From positions 1 through 31,812 of the forward strand of contig DBOA01000013.1 in assembly GCA_002299195.1 (NCBI GenBank): a stretch of DNA of 31,812 nucleotides, in the 5' to 3' direction. Position numbers and translations under genes: made by a program. The notes below the pieces were generated by a model that saw only the letters and a program-made list of their open reading frames with translations, had not been told where the DNA came from and made no database searches. The stretch is from Sphingomonadales bacterium UBA658. GTDB lineage: Bacteria > Pseudomonadota > Alphaproteobacteria > Sphingomonadales > Sphingomonadaceae. This document shows positions 1-8,718 of the stretch, piece by piece. Position 1 is the stretch's first letter. Each line of letters starts with the position of its first letter.

Positions 1-774
1 GCCACCTGGTTCATGCCCGATGCTGGCCGCAATGCGCAGGCCGAATATGAAGGTGGCCATATTCCCGGCGCTGTGTTCATGGACTTGCAAGAGCTCGCCG
101 ACGCAAACAGCAGCCTGCCCAATACATTGCCGCCGCCAGAGAAATTTGCCAGCCGCATGCAATCGCTTGGCCTGGGCGACGGCAGCCGTATCGTGGTCTA
201 CGACGACAGCCCGTTCAAATCGGCAACGCGCGCATATTGGATGCTGACCTTGTTTGGCGCGCATGATGTTGCGATCCTCGATGGTGGTATTGCAAAATGG
301 AAAGCCGAAGGCCGCGCGCTCGAAACCGGCAAGCCAACGCTGCGCCACCGCCACTTCACCGTCTGGAAAGACGAAAAGGCCGTGCGTAACAAAGCAGACA
401 TGCTCGCCAATCTGCACAGCAAGGAAGCCGATGTCGTGGATGCCCGCGGCGCAGGACGGTTTACCGGAGAAGAAGCCGAACCGCGGCCTGACATGGCTTC
501 GGGTCACATCCCCGGCAGCCGCAACTTGCCCTTTGGCAATCTTTTGAACGCAGACGGCACATGGAAGCGCGGCGATGCGTTGACCCAAGCCTTTACCGAT
601 GCCGGCGTTGATTTGAACAAACCCATGATCACAACCTGCGGCTCTGGAATGACCGCAGCTGTTGTTCTGTTCGGCGCGCGCCTCACCGGTAAATCCGACG
701 TTGCCTTATATGATGGCAGCTGGTCCGAATGGGGCTTGGACAAGGACACCCCCAAGGCGCAGGGTGCGGCTTGA
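1..774 (+). CDS. sseA: 3-mercaptopyruvate sulfurtransferase (5' end outside window)
   Basis: Two-domain rhodanese-type sulfurtransferase that would move sulfur from 3-mercaptopyruvate to a thiol or cyanide acceptor in the cytoplasm. The reading frame is open from base 1 (ATWF before the first Met at 13), so the gene runs off the left edge and the Met at 13 is not the start. The first rhodanese domain shows the HIPGAVFMD segment. The second repeats it as GHIPGSRNLP and carries the active-site loop CGSGMTA, with the Cys codon at 637-639. That loop is close to the CGSGVTA form typical of mercaptopyruvate sulfurtransferases rather than thiosulfate sulfurtransferases. The stop overlaps the likely TTG start of metC (TTGA), which suggests a sulfur amino acid operon. 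Confidence 0.9.
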   Translation, partial: ATWFMPDAGRNAQAEYEGGHIPGAVFMDLQELADANSSLPNTLPPPEKFASRMQSLGLGDGSRIVVYDDSPFKSATRAYWMLTLFGAHDVAILDGGIAKWKAEGRALETGKPTLRHRHFTVWKDEKAVRNKADMLANLHSKEADVVDARGAGRFTGEEAEPRPDMASGHIPGSRNLPFGNLLNADGTWKRGDALTQAFTDAGVDLNKPMITTCGSGMTAAVVLFGARLTGKSDVALYDGSWSEWGLDKDTPKAQGAA

Positions 775-1943
775 GTTCCAAAAAGCCTCAAAAGCCAGCT
801 ACTAAAACAGTCACTGCAGGGCGCAAGGCTTCGCTCACGGGCCCTGTCGTGAATGTGCCTGTTTGGCGCGCCAGCACACATTTATATGAAAATGTGGCGG
901 AGCTGGAGGCAGGCAAAGGGCGCAACGAAGACGGCCGCTTTTTCTACGGCCGTCGTGGTTCGCCGACGCAATGGTCCCTCGCCGACGCGCTGACCGCAAT
1001 GGAACCTGGCGCGCATGGGACCATGCTGTATCCGTCCGGCGTTGCCGCGATTGCCTGTGCATTGCTGTCGGTGCTCAAGGCGGGTGACGTCTTGTTGATG
1101 ACCGACAATGTTTATGACCCTAGCCGGTCTTTGGCCGACGGGTTTCTGAAGCGTTTCGGGGTAGAGACCCGATATTTTGACCCACGCACCACCGATTATG
1201 ACGCGCTATTTTGTGATCGCACGCGGGCGATATTGCTCGAATCACCCGGCAGCCTGACATTTGAAATGCAGGACATTCCTGCGATCTGCGCCGCTGCGAA
1301 AAAACGCAATGTCGTCACCCTTCTCGATAACACATGGGCAACATCCTATTTCCACACCGCGCTCGACAAGGGCATCGATATGGCGATCTTGTCGTGCACC
1401 AAATATATTGTCGGCCACAGCGATGTAATGATGGGCAGTGTCACCACGCACGATAAATTATGGACCAAATTGCGCCACACCGCGCAGCAGCTTGGTCAGA
1501 CTGTTTCGCCCGACGATGCCTATCTCGCGAGCCGCGGTCTACGTACCTTGTCGGTGCGGATGAAGGCGCATGAGGCTTCGGCATTACATATTGCGCAATG
1601 GCTGCAGACGCAGGCCGATGTCGCGGCCGTTTTCCATCCCGCTTTGCCCGATTGCCCCGGACACGACATTTGGAAACGCTACTTTACCGGTTCATCGGGA
1701 TTGTTTTCATTCATCCACACCGGCGACACGGCTACCGCAGCGGCCTTCGTCGACGCGCTGCAACTGTTCGGCATTGGCTATAGCTGGGGCGGGTTTGAAA
1801 GCCTTGCCCTGCCCGTGCAGCCCGAGAAATACCGGTCAGTCGTCGCGTGGGATAAGCCCGGCACGCTGATCCGCCTGCAAATCGGGCTTGAGGACACAGA
1901 TGATCTTATCGCCGACCTTGGCCAAGCATTTAATGGGTCCTGA
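771..1943 (+). CDS. metC: cystathionine beta-lyase
   Basis: PLP enzyme of the Cys/Met metabolism family that cleaves cystathionine to homocysteine, pyruvate and ammonia in methionine synthesis. The Schiff-base lysine sits in SCTKYIVGHSD (codon 1401-1403), followed by the GHSDVMMG motif usual for proteobacterial MetC. The C-terminal half has the expected SWGGFESL and LIRLQIGLED segments. An ATG at 729 is in frame, but its first 14 residues lie inside sseA and look like translated sseA sequence. I prefer the TTG at 771, which overlaps the sseA stop; the start is uncertain. The gene converges on the dehydrogenase at 1953 with only 9 bases between. Confidence 0.9.
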   Translation: MSSKKPQKPATKTVTAGRKASLTGPVVNVPVWRASTHLYENVAELEAGKGRNEDGRFFYGRRGSPTQWSLADALTAMEPGAHGTMLYPSGVAAIACALLSVLKAGDVLLMTDNVYDPSRSLADGFLKRFGVETRYFDPRTTDYDALFCDRTRAILLESPGSLTFEMQDIPAICAAAKKRNVVTLLDNTWATSYFHTALDKGIDMAILSCTKYIVGHSDVMMGSVTTHDKLWTKLRHTAQQLGQTVSPDDAYLASRGLRTLSVRMKAHEASALHIAQWLQTQADVAAVFHPALPDCPGHDIWKRYFTGSSGLFSFIHTGDTATAAAFVDALQLFGIGYSWGGFESLALPVQPEKYRSVVAWDKPGTLIRLQIGLEDTDDLIADLGQAFNGS

Positions 1944-1952
1944 CCCTAGATA

Positions 1953-2822
1953 TCAGCGTGTCGGCTGCGGCACTTCGCCCGAATAATCGTAAAAGCCACG
2001 TTTCGTTTTGCGTCCGAACCACCCGGCCTCAACATATTTTTGCAGCAATGGCGCTGGCCGGAATTTCGGATCGCCTGTCGATTGAAACAGCACATTTGTG
2101 ATTTCAAGGCAGGTGTCGAGGCCAATGAAATCCGCCAGTGTCAGCGGCCCCATTGGATGGTTGAGGCCTAATTGGCACGCCATGTCGATATCGCGAATAG
2201 TGGCAACGCCTTCACCCAGCGCGAAACATGCTTCGTTTATCATCGGCATCAGCACGCGATTGACGATGAAGCCGGGTGCATCATTTGCAAACACCAATTG
2301 CTTACCCAATGCCTCGCCATATTGGCGAACGACATCGACAGTCGCATCGGTGGTCGCCAATCCGCGGATGATTTCAATCAGGCCCATGACAGGAACGGGG
2401 TTGAAGAAATGCACGCCAATGAAACGCTGTGGGTCGGGTGATGATTGCGCCAGCCGCGTGATCGGGATGGATGACGTATTGGACGCCAATACAGCCTGAC
2501 CGCCCATGACCGCACCTACCGATTCAAATATCTTGCGCTTGATGTCTTCCCGCTCCGTCGCGGCTTCAATGATCAGCCCGGCATCAGCCATCGGTTCATA
2601 GCTCGCAACCGGTTCTATGCGTGACAAAAGCGTCTCTGCATCGCCCGCCGACATTTTTTCTTTGGCGACCAGACGGCTCAGTGCCTTGGCGATGCCAGCC
2701 TTGCCTTCTTCGGCCTTCGCCAGATCAAGGTCGGACAAATAGACATGATAGCCAGCACCAGCACTGACCTGTGCGATGCCCGCACCCATTTGACCCGCTC
2801 CGATAACGCCGACTGCACGCAT
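1953..2822 (-). CDS. 3-hydroxybutyryl-CoA dehydrogenase (3-hydroxyacyl-CoA dehydrogenase family)
   Basis: NAD(P)-dependent oxidoreductase of about 289 aa, the usual length for the stand-alone FadB2/Hbd/PaaH type. It would oxidise or form 3-hydroxybutyryl-CoA in fatty acid, polyhydroxybutyrate or aromatic acid metabolism. The N-terminus is a Rossmann fold (VGVIGAGQMGAGIA). The catalytic His lies in HFFNPVPVM, and the C-terminal domain has NHPMGPLTLADFIGLD. The frame can be extended to 2873, but the ATG at 2822 is preceded by AGGGAG at good spacing and sits directly before the Rossmann strand, so I use it. It is divergent from hom across 233 bases. Confidence 0.88.
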   Translation of the reverse strand: MRAVGVIGAGQMGAGIAQVSAGAGYHVYLSDLDLAKAEEGKAGIAKALSRLVAKEKMSAGDAETLLSRIEPVASYEPMADAGLIIEAATEREDIKRKIFESVGAVMGGQAVLASNTSSIPITRLAQSSPDPQRFIGVHFFNPVPVMGLIEIIRGLATTDATVDVVRQYGEALGKQLVFANDAPGFIVNRVLMPMINEACFALGEGVATIRDIDMACQLGLNHPMGPLTLADFIGLDTCLEITNVLFQSTGDPKFRPAPLLQKYVEAGWFGRKTKRGFYDYSGEVPQPTR

Positions 2823-3055
2823 TTGTCGCTCCCTGTAAAACCAATCATTGGCTCCTAGCGAATGATGGGTCACAGGGCTAGCTTACTCCCACCAAAAAGA
2901 CGTTGGCGCGCATCGCTGTGCTGTTTTCGCAGTGGCGATAGGCTCTGCGCAGTTTGCCCAGCCGCGACTTTGCAGCAAGCCGGGGCTGGCAATTCCACGC
3001 AAATCCGCTTAAGCGCGGCGCAAATACACATTCTTTTCGGCAGGAAATTGAACCT

Positions 3056-4375
3056 ATGTCCACCCCCTCTCGTATCGCCCCGCTTAAGGTGGGTCTGGCT
3101 GGTCTTGGGACAGTAGGTACCGGCGTTATCCGCCTTCTTGAAGAAAACAGCGCCTTGATCGCGCGCCGGGCGGGCCGTGAGATCCAGATTGTTGCCATCA
3201 CCGCGCGCGACCGGACCAAAGACCGAGGTGTTGACCTGTCCGGCTATCGCTGGGTCGACGACATGGGCGAACTGGCCACCGCAGACGATGTCGATGTCGT
3301 TGTTGAACTTGTCGGCGGGGCTGATGGTCCAGCGCTCACATTGGCGCGCGAAACGCTGACAAACGGACGTGCTTTGGTGACAGCCAACAAAGCCATGGTC
3401 GCCCATCATGGCGCTGAGCTGGCGGCTCTGGCCGAAAGCAAGCAGGCCGCGCTCAAATTTGAAGCTGCCGTCGCTGGCGGTATTCCGGTGATTCAAGGTT
3501 TGCGCGACGGTGCCGCCGCCAACCGGATCGATCGCGTCTATGGCATATTGAACGGGACCTGCAATTTCATCTTGTCGACGATGGAGCGTGATGGCCTCGA
3601 TTTTGCGCAGGTGCTGTCGGACGCGCAGGCAAAGGGCTTTGCCGAATCTGATCCTTCGTTCGATATTGACGGCATTGACGCCGCGCATAAGCTTTCCATT
3701 CTCGCCTCGCTCAGCTTTGGATCGGTTATTGATTTTGGCGGTGTCGAAGCGCGCGGTGTTCGCAAAATACTCGCAGCCGACATCGCCCAGGCAAAGACGC
3801 TGGGTTATCGCATCCGCCTGATCGGACTTGCAGAAATCGACGGCGACAATGGCGCGGCAAATATTTTCCAGCGCGTTGAGCCATGCCTTGTCCCGCTCAG
3901 CCATCCGCTGGCACATGTCATCGGCGCCACCAATGCGGTCGTGGCTGAAGGCAACTTCTCCGGACGGCTTTTATTCCAAGGCGCAGGCGCAGGGGACAAG
4001 CCAACGGCATCCGCGGTTGTTGCCGACCTTGTCGACATTGCGCGCAAGGAAACTGGCCCCGCATTCTCAATGCCATCGGCAGAGCTCGAAAAGCTGCCAC
4101 GTGCAGCATCGGCACACCGGGTGAGCAAATCCTATTTGCGTATGGTGGTCGCTGACCGCGTCGGTGTTCTTGCCGAAATTACAGCGGCTATGCGCGATGC
4201 TGGGCTGTCGATTGAAAGTCTGATTCAGACCGAGGCCGGTGACGACGGAACGGCCTTGGTGGCGATGGTCACCCATGCTGGGCCTGAGCAAGCGATCAAT
4301 GATACGCTTCAGGCACTCAAGCATTCCGACAGTCTGCTTGGCGAGCCAATGGTCATGCACATTTTGGGCGGATAA
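3056..4375 (+). CDS. hom: homoserine dehydrogenase
   Basis: NAD(P)-dependent reduction of aspartate semialdehyde to homoserine, the branch point to threonine and methionine. The protein is 439 aa. It has an N-terminal Rossmann domain (GLAGLGTVGTGV), the central catalytic region (VTANKAMVAHHG, FEAAVAGGIPVI, LNGTCNFILS, DIDGIDAAHKLSILA) and a C-terminal ACT regulatory domain from about residue 360 (VADRVGVLAEITAAM). The frame is open 34 codons upstream to 2954. The ATG at 3056 has AGGAA about nine bases before it and begins the conserved protein. It ends one base before the convergent gene at 4377. Confidence 0.95.
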   Translation: MSTPSRIAPLKVGLAGLGTVGTGVIRLLEENSALIARRAGREIQIVAITARDRTKDRGVDLSGYRWVDDMGELATADDVDVVVELVGGADGPALTLARETLTNGRALVTANKAMVAHHGAELAALAESKQAALKFEAAVAGGIPVIQGLRDGAAANRIDRVYGILNGTCNFILSTMERDGLDFAQVLSDAQAKGFAESDPSFDIDGIDAAHKLSILASLSFGSVIDFGGVEARGVRKILAADIAQAKTLGYRIRLIGLAEIDGDNGAANIFQRVEPCLVPLSHPLAHVIGATNAVVAEGNFSGRLLFQGAGAGDKPTASAVVADLVDIARKETGPAFSMPSAELEKLPRAASAHRVSKSYLRMVVADRVGVLAEITAAMRDAGLSIESLIQTEAGDDGTALVAMVTHAGPEQAINDTLQALKHSDSLLGEPMVMHILGG

Positions 4376-4376
4376 G

Positions 4377-4811
4377 CTATTTCGGTTCACCGCTAGTGAC
4401 GATCATGTCCGGTTCTGGAAGGCCTTTTAGCACTTCTTCAAGCGGGATAGCAGGCGGTGGTACGTAGCCGAATGGAACGCCGATAATTTTCTGCAAGCGA
4501 TGGGAACATTTAGGGTAATCGCCGATACATGATGCAGCTTTTGTCGCCAAAACTGCCTCGCCTCGCCGGATGCGATTTTCATCAGGAGGGCCGGCATCAG
4601 TAAAGACGCGTTGGCTTTTGTTGTCCGGATTCTCACCGCAAACCACAATCTCAACGCTTTGCGAATATTTAACGCAACCTTCGGCATCGACCGCTACCAA
4701 CCTTCGTGCCTTTTCGATTTGCTCAGCGATTTGACCGTCGCTCAGTTGCTGCGCTGCTGTGTCCGTCGCGCCACTGGCCAAAATGAAAAGTGCGACAACT
4801 AATCTCGACAT
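4377..4811 (-). CDS. hypothetical secreted protein, 144 aa
   Basis: I do not recognise this protein. It starts with a clear Sec signal peptide (MSRLVVALFILASGATDTAAQ, cleavage probably after TAA or AQ). The mature part is about 120 residues, has four cysteines spread along it (EGCVKYS, VVCGEN, SCIGDYPKCSH) that could form two disulfides, and ends in a proline-rich segment (GYVPPPAIP). It is probably periplasmic. It is convergent with hom and divergent from glpX across 98 bases. Base composition matches the neighbours, so it looks like a core-genome gene rather than a transferred one. Confidence 0.7.
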   Translation of the reverse strand: MSRLVVALFILASGATDTAAQQLSDGQIAEQIEKARRLVAVDAEGCVKYSQSVEIVVCGENPDNKSQRVFTDAGPPDENRIRRGEAVLATKAASCIGDYPKCSHRLQKIIGVPFGYVPPPAIPLEEVLKGLPEPDMIVTSGEPK

Positions 4812-4909
4812 TTGGCGCTACCTTCCCTATCGAAACCGAACTCCCAAAATGCCGTTCCATTTGGGGTACAAACTGCGCACCCTGACGTTCAAATAGCTAG
4901 GAAAATACG

Positions 4910-5887
4910 ATGACTGCAGCAAGCCAAATCCTTGACCGTGTTCTTGTCCTGGAAATGGTCCGCGTGACCGAAGCCGCGGCGATTGCTGCCGCCAAGCTTA
5001 TCGGACGTGGCGATGAAAAAGCAGCAGATGCCGCAGCGGTGGAAGCGATGCGCGCGGCGCTCAACGAATTATATATGGATGGCACCGTTGTCATCGGCGA
5101 AGGCGAACGCGACGAAGCGCCCATGCTGTTTATTGGCGAAAAGGTTGGCTCTGCCATCGGCACTGGCCCACGCATCGACATTGCGCTCGACCCGCTTGAG
5201 GGCACAACAATTACGGCAAAGGCCGGGCCAAACGCACTGGCCGTTTTGGCCGTGGCGGAAGAAGGCAATCTGCTCAACGCACCAGACGTTTACATGGACA
5301 AGATTGCCGTCGGCCCGGGCTATTCGCCGAACATCGTCAATTTGGACAAAACGGTTGCTGAAAATGTGAACGCAGTTGCCAAGGAAAAGGGTGTAGCTCC
5401 AGGCGACCTCATCGTTTGCGTACTCGACCGCCCGCGTCATGAAAAGCTGATCGCCGAGCTGCGGGCGCTTGGCTGCGGTGTGATGCTGATCCCCGATGGC
5501 GACGTTGCCGGTGTCATCGCAACAACCAATCCAGATACCACAGTCGACATCTATATGGGCAGCGGCGGTGCGCCAGAGGGCGTGCTTGCGGCGGCGGCCC
5601 TGCGCTGTGTCGGCGGCCAGTTCAAAGGCCGCCTGTTGTTCCGCAACGACGATGAACGGTCGCGCGCGCGCAAATGGGGCATCGAAGATCTCGACAAGAT
5701 TTATGATCTGGAAGAGCTGGCAAAGGGTGACTGCATCTTTGCAGCGACGGGTGTCACCGACGGTTCGTTGCTCGCTGGCGTCAAAACGTTACGCGATGGG
5801 CGGGTCACCACAGAAACCGTCGTGATGCGCGCATCATCAGGCACCGTACGCTGGGTCAAGAGCGAGCATCGCAAGGCTGATCAGTAA
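4910..5887 (+). CDS. glpX: class II fructose-1,6-bisphosphatase
   Basis: Converts fructose-1,6-bisphosphate to fructose-6-phosphate in gluconeogenesis. It is 325 aa, typical of GlpX. Landmarks are the metal-binding DPLEGTT segment, the GEGERDEAPML loop and the phosphate-binding GSGGAPEGVLAAAALRC region. The ATG at 4910 has AGGAAAA upstream at good spacing. It sits between hom and recJ. The end overlaps the convergent flavodoxin-like gene by 7 bases. Confidence 0.95.
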   Translation: MTAASQILDRVLVLEMVRVTEAAAIAAAKLIGRGDEKAADAAAVEAMRAALNELYMDGTVVIGEGERDEAPMLFIGEKVGSAIGTGPRIDIALDPLEGTTITAKAGPNALAVLAVAEEGNLLNAPDVYMDKIAVGPGYSPNIVNLDKTVAENVNAVAKEKGVAPGDLIVCVLDRPRHEKLIAELRALGCGVMLIPDGDVAGVIATTNPDTTVDIYMGSGGAPEGVLAAAALRCVGGQFKGRLLFRNDDERSRARKWGIEDLDKIYDLEELAKGDCIFAATGVTDGSLLAGVKTLRDGRVTTETVVMRASSGTVRWVKSEHRKADQ

Positions 5888-6372
5888 ATACCCATCAGCA
5901 GCCCCGTTGCGATTTGTTCGCCCATGTCCGCTGCCGCCTGTTGATCAGCCTCATTGATGGTCTTCGGCGCCAAAATCGCGTCCGACGTCTGTGCATGGGT
6001 GCAGACGATCCGGCTCTCCGCAATCTGCCGCAAGCGCCATCCTGTCGCTATACGCTCCGCCTGCGCGACAGCATTGCGTCCGTCCGAACCGGCGCATACG
6101 ATCATCGCATAAGGCCGCCCATTGAGCGCGCCAAGGCATGGATAATAACAACGGTCGAAAAAGCTTTTCATGCCGCCGCTGATGGCCGCGAGATTTTCCG
6201 GGAACGCGAACAGATATCCATCCGCCGCCATGACCTGCGCCGCACCCGCATCTACTGCGTTGACCAGTCGAACATCGACACCCTGCGCACGGCAGGCACC
6301 ATTATAAGCAGCGCGGGCCAACGCCTCGGACCCGCCCGTCATACTGTGCCAGATTATCAACAATTGCCGCAT
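5881..6372 (-). CDS. flavodoxin-like / NAD(P)H-dependent oxidoreductase family protein
   Basis: 163-aa flavodoxin-fold protein. The FMN phosphate loop is HSMTGGSEALA at residues 9-19, and the central segment LFAFPENLAAISGGMKSFFDRCYY fits the NADPH-dependent FMN reductase and flavodoxin family. The substrate or partner cannot be told from the sequence. It lies on the opposite strand between glpX and recJ, overlapping the end of glpX by 7 bases and divergent from recJ across 41 bases. No strong ribosome binding site is visible before the chosen ATG. Confidence 0.75.
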   Translation of the reverse strand: MRQLLIIWHSMTGGSEALARAAYNGACRAQGVDVRLVNAVDAGAAQVMAADGYLFAFPENLAAISGGMKSFFDRCYYPCLGALNGRPYAMIVCAGSDGRNAVAQAERIATGWRLRQIAESRIVCTHAQTSDAILAPKTINEADQQAAADMGEQIATGLLMGIY

Positions 6373-6413
6373 CGATGCTTGCTAGCACCGCGGGCGCGCC
6401 ATAGGGAAGCAGT

Positions 6414-8180
6414 ATGAAGCCCGTACTCGATATTAACAGTTCCGTTCTTGAGCAAGCCTGGCATTGGCGCGGCGGTGGCACCGATGGCCGCGATCCCGAT
6501 TTCCAGCCGGACGATCTGGTGACCCAGTTGCTGATGGCGCGCGGCGTTGACCGCGACGATATCGAACGGCACCGCAACCCGACCATTCGCAATTTCATGC
6601 CTGACCCGTCGATATTCCAGGACATGGAACATGCAGCGCTGCGCTTGGCGCAAGCGGTTGAGGCGGGCGAACAGATTACCGTCTACGGGGACTATGACGT
6701 CGATGGCGCGACCAGTGCGGCGTTGCTCATCCGCCTGCTGCGTATGCTGGGTCTTGATGCAGGCTATTACATCCCCGACCGGTTGATGGAGGGTTATGGC
6801 CCGTCTGGTGAGGCCCTTGTCCGCATTGGCGAAAGCGGCAGCCGCCTGATCGTGACCGTCGATTGCGGCGCAATGGCATATGACGCGCTTGCGCAAGCCA
6901 AGGCGGCCGGACTTGAGGTCATCGTTGTCGACCATCACAAATGCGCCTCAGGGCTTCCTCAGGCCTTTGCGCTCGTAAACCCCAATCGTTTAGACGAAAC
7001 CGACGACGCGGCCGCCCACGGGCATCTGGCGGCGGTTGGCGTGGCATTCCTGTTGGGCGCGGCGCTCATCCGCACGCTGCGCACGCGTGGCCATTTTGCA
7101 ACCCGCGCAGAACCCAAAATCATGGATTTGCTCGATTTGGTCGCGCTGGGCACCGTGGCGGACGTGGCGCAGCTTAGGGGGCTGAACCGGGCGTTTGTCG
7201 CGCAAGGGTTAAAGGTGATGGCCGCGCGCCGCAACATTGGCCTATCGGCGCTCATTCAGGCGAGCCGCCTCACCCGCGCACCTATTTGTTCCGACCTTGG
7301 CTTTGCCTTGGGCCCACGCATCAACGCAGGCGGCCGTGTGGGCAAGTCGGACCTTGGCGTGCGTCTGCTCACGACCGAGGACGCGGCGGAGGCGCAAGAG
7401 ATCGCGCTTGAGCTCGATCGGTTGAACGAAGAACGCCGCGCGATTGAATCGTTGGTTCAGGAACAGGCTGAGGCTATGTTGGCGGGGCAGCACAACCGCG
7501 CGGTGGCATTGCTGTCGGGCGAAGGCTGGCACCCCGGCGTCATTGGCATTGTCGCGGGCCGGATTAAGGAAAAAACCGGAAAGCCATCCATCGTCATTGC
7601 CGTGGACGAACATGGCGTCGGCAAAGGGTCAGGCCGATCAATTGCGGGCGTCGATTTGGGCGCTGCGATCATCTCTGCGCGTGAGGCTGGATTGCTTGAG
7701 GCCGGCGGCGGCCATGCCATGGCTGCGGGGCTGACCGTGTCGCATGACAAAATCGATGCGCTGGCCGATTGGTTGGACGCGCGGCTGTCGGCCGACGTTA
7801 GCAACGCATCGGGATCCAAGGCGCTTTTAATCGACGCCATCGTCGCGCCGCGGGGCCTAAACCCGATTTTTGTCGACGCGATGGAATCCGCTGGCCCCTA
7901 TGGCATGGGTTGGCCGGGGCCACGCGTCGTCACGGGGCCGCTGCGGATTATCAAGTGCGATATCGTCGGCAAAGACCATGTCCGCGCGATCGTGGCGGGC
8001 GACGACGGGCAGTCGTTTAAAGCCATGGCCTTCCGTCAGGGCGAGACCGTTTTGGGCCAGACAATGCTGCACGCAGATCGCGGGCGACGCTATTGGTTTG
8101 CGGGCCGCGCGAAGATCGATGACTGGGGCGCAACGCCAAAAGCGGAGCTCCACGTCGACGACATCGCATTCGCCGACTGA
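6414..8180 (+). CDS. recJ: single-stranded-DNA-specific exonuclease RecJ
   Basis: 588-aa 5'-3' single-strand DNA exonuclease used in recombination and repair. DHH-family motifs appear in order: GDYDVDGATSAALL, TVDCG, VVDHHKC and GTVADVAQLRGLNR. The DHHA1 domain has GSGRSIAGVDL and AGGGHAMAAGLTV, and a C-terminal OB-like domain follows. The ATG at 6414 is preceded by AGGGAAGCAGT, a good ribosome binding site. It is the last housekeeping protein gene before the tRNA-Glu and the accessory region. Confidence 0.95.
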   Translation: MKPVLDINSSVLEQAWHWRGGGTDGRDPDFQPDDLVTQLLMARGVDRDDIERHRNPTIRNFMPDPSIFQDMEHAALRLAQAVEAGEQITVYGDYDVDGATSAALLIRLLRMLGLDAGYYIPDRLMEGYGPSGEALVRIGESGSRLIVTVDCGAMAYDALAQAKAAGLEVIVVDHHKCASGLPQAFALVNPNRLDETDDAAAHGHLAAVGVAFLLGAALIRTLRTRGHFATRAEPKIMDLLDLVALGTVADVAQLRGLNRAFVAQGLKVMAARRNIGLSALIQASRLTRAPICSDLGFALGPRINAGGRVGKSDLGVRLLTTEDAAEAQEIALELDRLNEERRAIESLVQEQAEAMLAGQHNRAVALLSGEGWHPGVIGIVAGRIKEKTGKPSIVIAVDEHGVGKGSGRSIAGVDLGAAIISAREAGLLEAGGGHAMAAGLTVSHDKIDALADWLDARLSADVSNASGSKALLIDAIVAPRGLNPIFVDAMESAGPYGMGWPGPRVVTGPLRIIKCDIVGKDHVRAIVAGDDGQSFKAMAFRQGETVLGQTMLHADRGRRYWFAGRAKIDDWGATPKAELHVDDIAFAD

Positions 8181-8198
8181 AATAGCGCGAACTTGGCC

Positions 8199-8227
8199 TT
8201 GACGAGTGCATAACGAATCCGTAAAGG
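8199..8227 (+). promoter_or_regulatory. candidate sigma70 promoter of tRNA-Glu
   Basis: TTGACG (8199-8204), a 17-base spacer and TAAAGG (8222-8227) lie 19 bases before the mature tRNA start. The -35 is near consensus, the -10 is weaker. This is the only promoter-like pair seen between recJ and the tRNA. Confidence 0.45.
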
Positions 8228-8246
8228 CGCGGCTCGCCAAGCGATT

Positions 8247-8321
8247 GGCCCCTTCGTCTAGCGGTTAGGACGCGGCCCTTTCACGGCTGAAACACGGGTT
8301 CGATTCCCGTAGGGGTCACCA
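8247..8321 (+). tRNA. tRNA-Glu (anticodon TTC)
   Basis: 75-base cloverleaf. The acceptor stem GGCCCCT (8247-8253) pairs with AGGGGTC (8311-8317) with one G-U. The anticodon stem CGGCC/GGCTG encloses loop CTTTCAC with anticodon TTC at 8280-8282. The T arm is CGGGTTCGATTCCCG, and CCA is encoded at 8319-8321. The sequence immediately downstream turns AT-rich, which makes this tRNA a plausible insertion point for the polysaccharide island. Confidence 0.95.
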
Positions 8322-8718
8322 ACTTTTTGCACGCCGTGAGTGGTGAAAGCTTGGTCTTCCGGGCATCATGAGTTCTGCCCTCGCTTTTGTTAGGATGCCT
8401 GCCGCGCGGAACCCGCATGCGCGAAATCTACACAAAGCGTCGAATCGTAAAATTGGCAAAACTATGAGTAGTAAAATTTTTGTCGTTGTTTTACCTTTAG
8501 TTCTTGCGTCCTGAAGGGCCTTTGAATATCAATTATTTAATATTATTTCGAGGAAAACATTCTGTACATCGGTGCATGACACCGCCACGAAGTGCTGATC
8601 GCTCTGCCCTGACGACATTGGTATTTGTTAACCGCAGATGGAATCAGGGTGATTTAATAGCCATATGTTCATGGCATTTTAATTAACAACTCGACGTTTT
8701 AGAAATGTTCATTTAAAT
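8322..8718. other. AT-rich intergenic spacer at island boundary
   Basis: About 400 bases without a convincing gene. The first 120 bases still look like core composition; from about 8440 on the DNA is AT-rich. A 16-codon frame at 8464-8514 reads MSSKIFVVVLPLVLAS and then stops with TGA. It resembles a lipoprotein signal peptide in which the lipobox Cys codon (TGC/TGT) has become TGA, so it may be a dead gene start, but nothing recognisable follows. The promoter of rfbI must lie here or further upstream; no strong -35/-10 pair stands out. Confidence 0.5.

Noticed and set aside
2870..3916. A long minus-strand open frame (348 codons) opposite hom
   Set aside because: It lies mostly antisense to a clear homoserine dehydrogenase, has no recognisable domain and its protein composition is that of a shadow frame in GC-rich DNA.
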